DNA of 61,215 nt, from IMG/VR virus record IMGVR_UViG_3300028571_000029, positions 1-61,215 of that record, one strand, 5' to 3'. The stretch comes from a virus. Under the pieces are notes generated by a model. It was not told the DNA's origin, did not search any database, and saw only the letters and a list, made by a program, of their open reading frames with translations. Both the position numbers and the translations under genes were made by a program. Below, one piece after another: positions 40,689-47,543 of the stretch. Position 1 is the first letter of the stretch, and every line of letters starts with the position of its first letter.

Positions 40689-41837
40689 ATGGAAAATAAT
40701 AACTCAGTTTGCTTTGTAGCTCGAATTAATGAAATAAAACCAATTGAAGGAGCAGACAATATCGAACAAGCAATTGTTGGTGGATGGAGATGTATTGTTA
40801 AAAAAGGAGCACATATTGTAGATGATTTAGTAGTATGTACTACTACAGACGCTGTTATACCCCAAAAACTATCAGATGCTCTAAACGTAACCAATTACTT
40901 ACGTAAAGATGGACGTGTACGTACTGTTAAATTGAAAGGAGTATATAGTGAATGTTTAATCATATCTTTAGATAGCTTACCTCAAATGAAGAAGCAATTC
41001 GCTAAAGGTATAGGTTACTATTGGGATGAAGGTGAAGATTTAATGGAATTCTTAAAAATATTTAAATACGAACCTCCAGTTAAAATGGTTCAACTGGCTT
41101 CAGGACGTAAAATTAAATATAAAGATAATCCTAACTTTCATATTTACTATAAATTTCCAAACCTAAAGAACGTACCTGGAATGTTTACTGAAAATGATAT
41201 AGTAGAGATTACTCGTAAGATACACGGAACAAATGCTCGTTATGGTATTGTTAGAAAAACTAAATTATCATTCTTAGATAAGATTAAAAAATTCTTCGGT
41301 AATAAATGGATTGAATACGAATTTATAGTTGGATCTCACAATGTTGAGAAAGGATCTGAATCACAAGGTTTCTATGACACTAATGTTTGGTATGATATTG
41401 AGAAAAAATATGACATCAAAACCAAGCTTTGGAACTATATTAAGATATACAATCCTGAAATTATTGGTGATGGAGTTATTCTTTATGGAGAAATATATGG
41501 AGCCGGTATTCAAAAAGGATATGATTATGGTTTAAAAGAAATCAAATTTGCTGGTTTTGATGTAAAAGCTGATGGGGAGTATTTAGATACATACTATACA
41601 TATCTTACTATTATGGATGAATTAGAATTACCATATGTTGAAATATTATATCAAGGATATTGGTCTCAAGAAATTCAAGATAAATTTACCTTTAATAATT
41701 TCATTCCAGGAACTAAAGTACCAGAAGAAGGTATTGTAATTAAACATGTATCAGGAGATCGTTCTTTAATTGCTAAGGTTATTAATCCCGACTATAGTAT
41801 TTACAGTGAAAAACACAATGTTGGAGACAGCCACTAA
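40689..41837 (+). CDS. RNA ligase, DRB0094/Rnl5-like
   Basis: 382 residues. The N-terminal domain begins ARINEIKPIEGADNIEQAIV, as in the DRB0094 family. The ligase domain shows motif I KIHGTNAR with nucleotidyl Lys177, and later EGIVIK and LIAKVIN for motifs IV and V. These ligases seal 3'-OH/5'-phosphate nicks in RNA; end healing is provided by a phosphatase and a kinase, the two neighbours here. Its stop codon lies in the loop of a strong hairpin (41824-41851). Unlike its neighbours it is uninterrupted. Confidence 0.85.
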   Translation: MENNNSVCFVARINEIKPIEGADNIEQAIVGGWRCIVKKGAHIVDDLVVCTTTDAVIPQKLSDALNVTNYLRKDGRVRTVKLKGVYSECLIISLDSLPQMKKQFAKGIGYYWDEGEDLMEFLKIFKYEPPVKMVQLASGRKIKYKDNPNFHIYYKFPNLKNVPGMFTENDIVEITRKIHGTNARYGIVRKTKLSFLDKIKKFFGNKWIEYEFIVGSHNVEKGSESQGFYDTNVWYDIEKKYDIKTKLWNYIKIYNPEIIGDGVILYGEIYGAGIQKGYDYGLKEIKFAGFDVKADGEYLDTYYTYLTIMDELELPYVEILYQGYWSQEIQDKFTFNNFIPGTKVPEEGIVIKHVSGDRSLIAKVINPDYSIYSEKHNVGDSH

Positions 41838-41851
41838 ATGTGGCTTGTCTC
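41824..41851 (+). terminator. hairpin spanning the RNA-ligase stop codon
   Basis: GAGACAGCCAC (41824-41834) pairs with GTGGC and TGTCTC (41840-41844 and 41846-41851), one bulged T. The loop TAAAT contains the stop codon. No T run follows, so it may attenuate, protect the mRNA end or time termination instead of acting as a classical terminator. Confidence 0.55.
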
Positions 41852-41891
41852 TATACATTGCGTATATTGAATATATAAGATAAGAAAAGTT

Positions 41892-42311
41892 ATGGATAAT
41901 TTAAAACAAGATAGAAGCCCTCTAAAGGAATTGTTCCTTCTAAGAGGGCTTCCGTAGCTAGGAGCAGGTAAATCAACATTAGCTAAATCATTAAATGAAG
42001 TATATTTTGAAGCTGATCAATACTTTATTGAGTTTCATGAATATAAATTTGATTCTGCTGGATTAAAAACAGCACACAAGTGGTGTCAGTTAAGAACTGA
42101 ACACGCTATGGAGGATGAATGGCCTCGTATTGTGGTTTCAAATACCTTCACTCAAGAATGGGAAATGAAAAATTACTATGAATTAGCTGAAAAATATGGA
42201 TATAGAGTATATTCATTAATTGTAGAGAATAGACACAATGGAGTAAATCAGCATAATGTTCCAGCTGACAAAATAGAACAAATGCGTAATCGATTTGAAG
42301 TTAAAATATGA
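41892..42311 (+). CDS. P-loop kinase (polynucleotide-kinase-like), interrupted at the P-loop
   Basis: The frame from ATG 41892 reads MDNLKQDRSPLKELFLLRGL-P, then TAG at 41955-41957 and CTA, then continues in the same frame GAGKSTLAKSLNEVYFEADQYF to TGA 42311. Removing the 6 nt TAGCTA gives RGLPGAGKST, a perfect Walker A; with readthrough two extra residues split the motif. The remainder has KWCQLRTEH and VSNTFTQEWE, as in phage zeta/Pnk-like kinases. A 16-bp hairpin lies just before the stop (41914-41952). Next to phosphatase and RNA ligase it would be the 5'-kinase of RNA repair. A nonsense-mutant allele is the alternative. Confidence 0.65.
41914..41952 (+). promoter_or_regulatory. hairpin at the kinase interruption
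   Basis: GAAGCCCTCT (41914-41923) pairs with AGAGGGCTTC (41943-41952), and AAGGAA with TTCCTT inside, loop TTG. Its 3' edge is 2 nt before the TAG. The same arrangement as in the phosphatase gene: hairpin, NCG codon, TAR stop, C. Confidence 0.75.
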
Positions 42312-42487
42312 AAGGAATACAAGAAGATATCATCAAACATCAAGATGAGATTATTGAGATATTAAAAGCTCAATTAAAAAATGCAAATGATATGATTGAA
42401 AAACAAGATAAATTAATCAATATGCAGGTAGCATTTATCAAGGATCAAAGTCAAATGTTTGAAAATTTATTAAAAATAAAATTTTAA
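42308..42487 (+). CDS. 59-residue coiled-coil protein
   Basis: ATG 42308 overlaps the kinase stop (ATGA). MKGIQEDIIKHQDEIIEILK and following heptads (LKNANDMIEKQDKLI) predict one long helix. Function unknown. Confidence 0.55.
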   Translation: MKGIQEDIIKHQDEIIEILKAQLKNANDMIEKQDKLINMQVAFIKDQSQMFENLLKIKF

Positions 42488-42490
42488 TAT

Positions 42491-42679
42491 ATGAAAAATA
42501 CTAAATATTTTTTCCAAATTTCCACAAATAAAAAACACACCAAATACCAAAACATTGCCCAAATCAAATTCAAATCTAAATATAATGAATTAGATGTAGA
42601 TGATAAAATAGAAATATTAGAAGAAATAATGAGATGGAGTAGAGAAGAAATAAATAATATCCATCCAGAACAAGAATAA
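42491..42679 (+). CDS. small hypothetical protein
   Basis: 62 residues starting MKNTKYFFQISTNKKHTKYQ; helical second half (DDKIEILEEIMRWSREEINN). Not recognised. Confidence 0.55.
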   Translation: MKNTKYFFQISTNKKHTKYQNIAQIKFKSKYNELDVDDKIEILEEIMRWSREEINNIHPEQE

Positions 42680-42702
42680 TAAGGATAATAAATAAGAATA
42701 AT

Positions 42703-42963
42703 ATGAAATTCAGAAAAAAATCAATAGAGATAGAAGCGATAGAATTCACAAGACTAAATTGGGAGGAAATAAAGCAATTCACGAATAATACAGCTCATAC
42801 ATTAATGATTGAGAGACGAATTAATGGAAAATGTACGTGTGTGATTCCAACGTTGGAGGGAGAATATATAGCAAATGAGAATGATTGGATAATTAAAGGT
42901 GTTAAAGGTGAATTTTATTCGTGTAAGCCTGATGTGTTTGGATTAACTTATGAAAAAATATAA
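42703..42963 (+). CDS. conserved small phage protein
   Basis: 86 residues. KFRKKSIEIEAIEFTRLNWE at the start and NDWIIKGVKGEFYSCKPDVF at the end are the wording of a widespread uncharacterised phage protein of about 80-100 residues (GDWIIKGVxGEFYPCKPDIF). Function unknown. Confidence 0.75.
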   Translation: MKFRKKSIEIEAIEFTRLNWEEIKQFTNNTAHTLMIERRINGKCTCVIPTLEGEYIANENDWIIKGVKGEFYSCKPDVFGLTYEKI

Positions 42964-42965
42964 TT

Positions 42966-43181
42966 ATGTTAACACCGGAAGAGAAAGCAAAAGAATTAGT
43001 AAATAAGTATTATCATTTATTTTCTGTTGAATTAGAAAATACGATTGACTATCGAGAAGCTAAACAATGTGCATTAATATTAGTAGATGAGATAATTAAT
43101 AACGTATTAATTGGAATTGACTTAGCATCAACATGGGGAAATTATTGGTTTAAAGTTAAACAAGAAATTAAAAAACTATAA
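42966..43181 (+). CDS. small helical phage protein
   Basis: 71 residues. MLTPEEKAKELVNKYYHLFS and REAKQCALILVDEIINNV follow a small family common in Bacteroidota phages (AKELVxKF...AKxCALIxVDEII). Function unknown. Confidence 0.7.
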   Translation: MLTPEEKAKELVNKYYHLFSVELENTIDYREAKQCALILVDEIINNVLIGIDLASTWGNYWFKVKQEIKKL

Positions 43182-43182
43182 A

Positions 43183-43365
43183 ATGAAAAAATATTATTTA
43201 GAAGTGATTGGTGGATCCAATCCAAATCAACTGTATGTTGTAAATGCTGATACATTAAATATAGGAACCTCGTATTATAAATTTGAGGTTAATGGTAATG
43301 TTGTAGCAATGTATCCAATTGAACGCACTATAATTAAATCCATTGAGACATCAAAAAAAGATTAA
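43183..43365 (+). CDS. small hypothetical protein
   Basis: 60 residues starting MKKYYLEVIGGSNPNQLYVV. Beta-rich. One nt after the previous stop. Not recognised; last gene before the 960-nt gene-free region. Confidence 0.55.
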   Translation: MKKYYLEVIGGSNPNQLYVVNADTLNIGTSYYKFEVNGNVVAMYPIERTIIKSIETSKKD

Positions 43366-44323
43366 AAAAGTAAAGCATCAGAATATAACTAAACCAGTAG
43401 GCAATATATATTCAGGAATGCATTAATGAGAGATAATAACATCATGTATAATGTATATTGCTTTTAAATTAAACGAATGGATGAATGGAGAGAACGAATG
43501 AAAAGATTAAAGATATATAATCTACCAAGAAGGAAACTGAATAGGAGAGCGGTAAGCTAATAGAGGGAGATAAAAGATTAAGAACGGGGTATGATAATAG
43601 GTTAAAGGGTGAGATAGATGAAGTATAAAAAAAATGATGAAGGATGGAGTAAACATATGTGAGGGTAAAGCAGAAGGTATAGAAAGAGCATAAGATGTAT
43701 AGAGAAATAGTAATATAAGGATGGCAAGGAAAGGACAGGATTTAGTAGTTTTTGTGTGCCCTGCCAAATATAATTTGGATAAACAAATATATAACCATAT
43801 ATCGACTCGATCGAATCGAATAAAACAATATATAATTTGGTTAAACCTGTCCTAACAGGGTACTTACATAGGTCCTTTAAAGGATAAGGCCAAATATAAT
43901 TTGGTTTAAAAGGGCTAGACAATATAATATACTGTATGTACAATTGAATTGTATATAGAGAGTGGCACTAGGATCGTGTTTAACAAAATATAATTTGGTT
44001 TAAACCTGCCAAAGAGGGTAGATAGCAACAGCCTCTATAGAGGTACGCCAAATATAATTTGGTTAGACCATGGATGTACAATTGAATTGTATATAGAGAG
44101 TGGCACTAGGATCGTGTTTAACAAAATATAATTTGGTTTAAAAGGGCTAGACAATATAATATACTGTATGTACAATTGAATTGTATATAGTGGATGCCTG
44201 CCCTAGGGCAGTAAATACTTAAGCTAGGAGCATTCTAAAGAGAGAAGAGAGTTTAAATATATTAAGGAAAGGCGTATTCGAGGTATATTTATATAGACAT
44301 ACAATTGAATTGTAATATAGTAT
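43366..44323 (+). other. gene-free region with purine-rich tract and palindromic repeat array
   Basis: No convincing ORF on either strand. The left part (about 43490-43740) is mostly A and G on the + strand. The right part (43764-44313) contains two families of short palindromes and interleaved direct repeats. Possible roles are a replication origin, a regulator-binding array or a long structured RNA. Confidence 0.7.
43764..44313 (+). repeat. array of two palindromic repeat families (iteron-like)
   Basis: Family A, CCAAATATAATTTGG: perfect copies at 43764-43778, 43890-43904 and 44048-44062, with variants ending TATAATTTGG at 43826-43840, 43985-43998 and 44123-44136. Family B, ACAATTGAATTGT: perfect copies at 43940-43952, 44078-44090, 44172-44184 and 44301-44313. 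Larger direct repeats are interleaved: about 43903-43958 recurs at 44135-44190, and about 43936-44004 recurs at 44074-44142. Confidence 0.85.
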
Positions 44324-44683
44324 ATGGCAAAAGCATACATCATCAGGGAAGCATCAGGAGCTAAGTATAATGTTTACTCAGTAGAGAACGTTAATCAGAA
44401 GTCTAAGAACTGGAAAAAGAAAATATACATAGTGTCCGCTCACGACAATCATAGTACCCTTTTATCTATGATGAGATCAATGGCTAAGTCTAAGACTGCA
44501 GGAGGGGCTACTAAGGTAATAGGTCAGGACATGCAGGCATCAGGTAAGGACTATAAAGATAAGTTTCTAGTTAAGAAGATATCAACAGGGATTACAAAGG
44601 ATAAGGCTGAGGATATTAAATCTAAACAGATAGATAGGACAGGTCATGCCAAGGTGTACAATCAGCTTAATCCTATTAACTAA
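44324..44683 (+). CDS. basic hypothetical protein
   Basis: 119 residues starting MAKAYIIREASGAKYNVYSV; about 20% Lys. Less AT-rich codons than its neighbours. Preceded by the repeat array, the last palindrome (44301-44313) lying 11 nt before the ATG, which could make it autoregulated. Converges with the minus-strand gene (4-nt overlap). Not recognised. Confidence 0.62.
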   Translation: MAKAYIIREASGAKYNVYSVENVNQKSKNWKKKIYIVSAHDNHSTLLSMMRSMAKSKTAGGATKVIGQDMQASGKDYKDKFLVKKISTGITKDKAEDIKSKQIDRTGHAKVYNQLNPIN

Positions 44684-44931
44684 AATACTGAATAGTTCAC
44701 ATCAATAGTTTCCTCATCATCGGTATCCATATTTTTGTAAATACAAGTGTTTAAAGTCAAATCATCAATTCTTGCAAATTCTGTAAATACATTTCCACAC
44801 TTGCTCAATTGCTCACGTTTAGTTCGTGCTTCAATTTCGTTTAAATGAGCCTTCATTGTTTCTAAATCACCACTCCAAACTATTCTGTTTTTGTGTGGTT
44901 CTGCTGGGTAACTTTTTATTAATTGTGCCAT
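44680..44931 (-). CDS. only minus-strand gene: small hypothetical protein
   Basis: 83 residues starting MAQLIKSYPAEPHKNRIVWS. It has its own promoter of the early type on the minus strand (44979-45010) and an AT-rich leader. Coding is supported by that promoter. Not recognised. Confidence 0.62.
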   Translation of the reverse strand: MAQLIKSYPAEPHKNRIVWSGDLETMKAHLNEIEARTKREQLSKCGNVFTEFARIDDLTLNTCIYKNMDTDDEETIDVNYSVF

Positions 44932-44978
44932 CTTGTTTTTGTTTTAATTATTTAATACTGTTTGTTTAATTATTATAC

Positions 44979-45010
44979 CTAAAGATACGTATTAGAGATC
45001 AGACGAGCAA
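44979..45010 (-). promoter_or_regulatory. early-type promoter, minus strand
   Basis: On the minus strand AAAGTTGCTC with TTG at 45010-45008, 20-nt spacer, TATCTTTAGG ending at 44979. Divergent to the promoter at 45054. Confidence 0.7.
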
Positions 45011-45053
45011 CTTTATTTTAAAATATATTTTTAGGAAAAAAATTTTATTTTAG

Positions 45054-45085
45054 TTGGAATATTGCTCCATAGTACTTATCTTTAG
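45054..45085 (+). promoter_or_regulatory. early-type promoter
   Basis: TTG 45054-45056, spacer 20, TATCTTTAG 45077-45085, then the shared leader TATATTAATTAAACAAACAA. Drives the 40-residue gene. Confidence 0.7.
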
Positions 45086-45116
45086 TTATATTAATTAAAC
45101 AAACAAAATAAAGGTT

Positions 45117-45239
45117 ATGAAAAAGAAATTATTTGAAAAAATTATTAAAGGAAATTTTAAAATTATTATGGATGGAGGAGAACCCAGATCGTATTTTAGT
45201 AAGAAAACATTTTCAGAATTCTTTTTAATTGAAGAATAA
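45117..45239 (+). CDS. 40-residue basic protein
   Basis: MKKKLFEKIIKGNFKIIMDG... ending FFLIEE. Own promoter and the usual GGTT-ATG start context. Probably an early host-takeover peptide; no homology recognised. Confidence 0.5.
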   Translation: MKKKLFEKIIKGNFKIIMDGGEPRSYFSKKTFSEFFLIEE

Positions 45240-45251
45240 TTTAAAATAAAG

Positions 45252-45283
45252 TTGCTCATCTCAGAGTTAAATCGTACATTTAG
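45252..45283 (+). promoter_or_regulatory. early-type promoter
   Basis: TTG 45252-45254, spacer 20, TACATTTAG 45275-45283; leader identical to the neighbouring ones. Confidence 0.7.
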
Positions 45284-45315
45284 GTATATTAATTAAACAA
45301 ACAAAATAAAAGGTT

Positions 45316-45651
45316 ATGACAAATTTAGAAAAAAACATTTTAGGAAAAACAGAAGATTTAGAACTCTTTAATAAAAAGGGTAAAAAGGTTTATAAGTTTT
45401 ATAAATATTCCGATGGATTTAGTTATGAATACACCTATGATTCCAATGGTAATATATTAACCTTTAAAAACTCCAATGGATATAGTTATGAATATACCAG
45501 AGATTCCAATGGTAACGAACTAACTTTTAAAGATTCCAATGGATATAGTCGTGAATATACCAGAGATTCCAATGGTAATCAATTAGCCTATAAAGATTCC
45601 AGTGGATATAGTTATGATTCTAATGGTAATTTATTAACTCTTAAAAATTAA
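45316..45651 (+). CDS. YDSNG-repeat protein (copy 2)
   Basis: 111 residues: NILGKTEDLELFNKKGKKVY, then about four repeats YSYEYTYDSNGNILTFKNSN. DNA of the repeats is also tandem. More than 85% like copy 3 just downstream, including the leader, so this is a recent tandem duplication. Confidence 0.68.
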   Translation: MTNLEKNILGKTEDLELFNKKGKKVYKFYKYSDGFSYEYTYDSNGNILTFKNSNGYSYEYTRDSNGNELTFKDSNGYSREYTRDSNGNQLAYKDSSGYSYDSNGNLLTLKN

Positions 45652-45659
45652 TAAAAGAG

Positions 45660-45691
45660 TTGCTCCTTCGGGAGCTTCTTCTTATATTTAG
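45660..45691 (+). promoter_or_regulatory. early promoter with UUCG hairpin in the spacer
   Basis: TTG 45660-45662, then GCTCC-TTCG-GGAGC within the 20-nt spacer, then TATATTTAG 45683-45691. The hairpin followed by TTCTTCTT may end the upstream transcript, so one short module terminates and initiates. Confidence 0.72.
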
Positions 45692-45723
45692 GTATATTAA
45701 TTAAACAAACAAAATAAAAGGTT

Positions 45724-46071
45724 ATGACAAATTTAGAAAAAAACATTTTAGGAAAAACAGAAGATTTAGAACTCTTTAATAAAAAGGGTAAAAAGGTTTA
45801 TGAGTTTTACAAAAATTCCAATGGATTTAGTTATGAATGCACTTATGATTCTAATGGTAAGGAATTAACCTTTAAAAACTCCAATGGATATAGTTCTGAA
45901 TATACCAGAGATTCCAATGGTAACGAACTAACTTTTAAAGATTCCAATGGATATAGTCGTGAATATACCAGAGATTCCAATGGTAATCAATTAGCCTATA
46001 AAGATTCCAATGGATATAGTTCTGAATGCACTTATGATTCTAATGGTAATTTATTAACTCTTAAAAATTAA
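45724..46071 (+). CDS. YDSNG-repeat protein (copy 3)
   Basis: 115 residues with one more complete repeat than copy 2 (SSECTYDSNGNLLTLKN at the end). Upstream and downstream promoter modules are duplicated with the gene. Function unknown. Confidence 0.68.
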   Translation: MTNLEKNILGKTEDLELFNKKGKKVYEFYKNSNGFSYECTYDSNGKELTFKNSNGYSSEYTRDSNGNELTFKDSNGYSREYTRDSNGNQLAYKDSNGYSSECTYDSNGNLLTLKN

Positions 46072-46079
46072 TAAAAGAG

Positions 46080-46111
46080 TTGCTCCTTCGGGAGCTTCTT
46101 CTTATATTTAG
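46080..46111 (+). promoter_or_regulatory. early promoter with UUCG hairpin in the spacer
   Basis: Copy of the 45660 module: TTG 46080-46082, UUCG hairpin, TATATTTAG 46103-46111. Confidence 0.72.
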
Positions 46112-46143
46112 GTATATTAATTAAACAAACAAAATAAAAGGTT

Positions 46144-46419
46144 ATGAACATTCAAGAAATTCAATTAAATCAAATCTCTCAAATTTACATTGGTAAGGAT
46201 CGCGTTTGCAGATGCGGGTGTGCAGGGGAGTATGTTTCAACTTCTTACATGGAGGATCCAAGAAGCGATGTTGATGATAAATTAGCAGGGTCAAGACTTA
46301 AGCGTGCTAAGAAGCTGGCTTTAAATACTACCTCTGAAGTTGATTATCAAGATACGTATATTAACGTCAGTTATGGAAAGGATAGGGTGATTACTATTTA
46401 TTTAGATGAAGTCAAATAA
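46144..46419 (+). CDS. small hypothetical protein with CRCGC motif
   Basis: 91 residues. GKDRVCRCGCAGEYVSTSYM near residue 16-35, then SRLKRAKKLAL and a repeat GKDRVITIYLDEV. Similar short proteins with a CxCGC core occur in phages. Function unknown. Confidence 0.65.
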   Translation: MNIQEIQLNQISQIYIGKDRVCRCGCAGEYVSTSYMEDPRSDVDDKLAGSRLKRAKKLALNTTSEVDYQDTYINVSYGKDRVITIYLDEVK

Positions 46420-46422
46420 AAG

Positions 46423-46454
46423 TTGCTCCTTCGGGAGCTTCTTCTTATCTTTAG
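46423..46454 (+). promoter_or_regulatory. early promoter with UUCG hairpin in the spacer
   Basis: TTG 46423-46425, UUCG hairpin, spacer 20, TATCTTTAG 46446-46454. Confidence 0.72.
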
Positions 46455-46486
46455 TTATATTAATTAAACAAATAAAATAAAAGGTT

Positions 46487-46666
46487 ATGGCAAATTTAAA
46501 GTATGAAACAATTGAAAGAATTGAAGGTTTAATAGATTTAGGAGATTTAGGTTTATTTAAAAACGCTTTAGAAAATATTACAAACGATTTAGAAATGGAA
46601 GGTTTTGAATTAAGTGATATAAGAAAATACCTACAAATGGAGTTGACTGAATTTTTAGGAGAATAA
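46487..46666 (+). CDS. 59-residue hypothetical protein
   Basis: MANLKYETIERIEGLIDLGD... ending TEFLGE. Acidic, helical. Own promoter and standard leader. Not recognised. Confidence 0.58.
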   Translation: MANLKYETIERIEGLIDLGDLGLFKNALENITNDLEMEGFELSDIRKYLQMELTEFLGE

Positions 46667-46668
46667 AG

Positions 46669-46700
46669 TTTCTCCTCTGAAAAGTAAATCGTATATTTAA
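46669..46700 (+). promoter_or_regulatory. early-type promoter
   Basis: TTT in place of TTG at 46669-46671, spacer 20, TATATTTAAG from 46692. Confidence 0.55.
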
Positions 46701-46720
46701 GTAAGATAAAAAAAAAAGAT

Positions 46721-47148
46721 ATGAAAAAACAAAAAAATCAGCAAAAGGAACATCATTCCATAGAGTAACGATCAATACAACAGTTAATGAATTAACCAGA
46801 GTATTAGGTGAACCAACATATCAGACCAATGATGGTGAAGATAAAGTATATTTTGAATGGGTTTGTGAAACTATTGATGGTGATGTTGTGACAATCTATA
46901 ATTGGGAAGAATATAGATCGATAAGTGAAAATGAAAGAATTGAATTTCATTTGGGTGGTCACAAACAAATTCATACATTAGATGGTAAGGATGAATTATT
47001 AAGATTTAATAAAGAGGGTAAAAAGGTTTATAAGTTTTATAAATATTCCGATGGATTTAGTTATGAATACACCTATGATTCCAATGGTAATATATTAACC
47101 TATAAAAATTCTAATGATATAACACGAGGTTTCGACATTCCTGAATAA
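46721..47148 (+). pseudogene. two-domain protein (unknown N-domain plus YDSNG repeat) with a frameshift in an A run
   Basis: From ATG 46721 the frame reads MKKQKNQQKEHHSIE and stops. Adding one A in the A6/A7 runs at 46724-46737 gives a continuous protein: KSAKGTSFHRVTINTTVNEL, LGEPTYQTNDGEDKVYFEWV, YNWEEYR, then FNKEGKKVYKFYKYSDG and a YDSNG repeat, ending FDIPE at 47148. The N-domain resembles a small protein common in marine phages. Sequencing error, a real frameshift, or slippage on the A run are all possible. Confidence 0.6.
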
Positions 47149-47160
47149 ACGATAAAGGAG

Positions 47161-47192
47161 TTGGTAATATAAAATATTAATACCATCTTTAG
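47161..47192 (+). promoter_or_regulatory. early-type promoter
   Basis: TTG 47161-47163, spacer 20, CATCTTTAG 47184-47192. Confidence 0.5.
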
Positions 47193-47211
47193 ATATAAAG
47201 AAATAAAGGTT

Positions 47212-47475
47212 ATGGATAAACGAGCATCAAAGCTATTAAAAGCAGACACTAATGCTATCTTTGAATATGTAAATCAATCTCTAGGTATTCAACTATCAGA
47301 AAAAGGCAAGAAGGTTATCCAGAGCGACATCACCAGGAGAATGCTCTATCATGATAATAATGTTGATCAAGTAAAGAAATACTTTAAAGATTATGATGGT
47401 GAGATGCGAAAGATATATTTAGCCTGGGATGGATATGATGGAGTGTCGTTAAAGTATTATTTAACTAGAAAATAA
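47212..47475 (+). CDS. small hypothetical protein
   Basis: 87 residues starting MDKRASKLLKADTNAIFEYV. Basic and helical; Tyr-rich end (LAWDGYDGVSLKYYLTRK). Not recognised. Confidence 0.58.
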   Translation: MDKRASKLLKADTNAIFEYVNQSLGIQLSEKGKKVIQSDITRRMLYHDNNVDQVKKYFKDYDGEMRKIYLAWDGYDGVSLKYYLTRK

Positions 47476-47477
47476 AG

Positions 47478-47509
47478 TTGCTCATATGAGAACTTACTCG
47501 TATATTTAG
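47478..47509 (+). promoter_or_regulatory. early-type promoter
   Basis: TTG 47478-47480, spacer 20 starting with palindrome CTCATATGAG, TATATTTAG 47501-47509. Confidence 0.7.
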
Positions 47510-47543
47510 GTATATTAATTAAACAAACAAAGAAATAAAAATT

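Noticed and set aside
42108-42311. Separate 67-residue gene
   Set aside because: It is the in-frame 3' part of the interrupted kinase; the upstream P-loop region belongs to the same frame.
43522-43943. Two minus-strand frames in the purine-rich region
   Set aside because: They reflect the one-sided base composition; no start context or promoter.
43764-44313. CRISPR array
   Set aside because: Units are short palindromes of two kinds with irregular spacing; no constant repeat-spacer pattern and no cas genes nearby.
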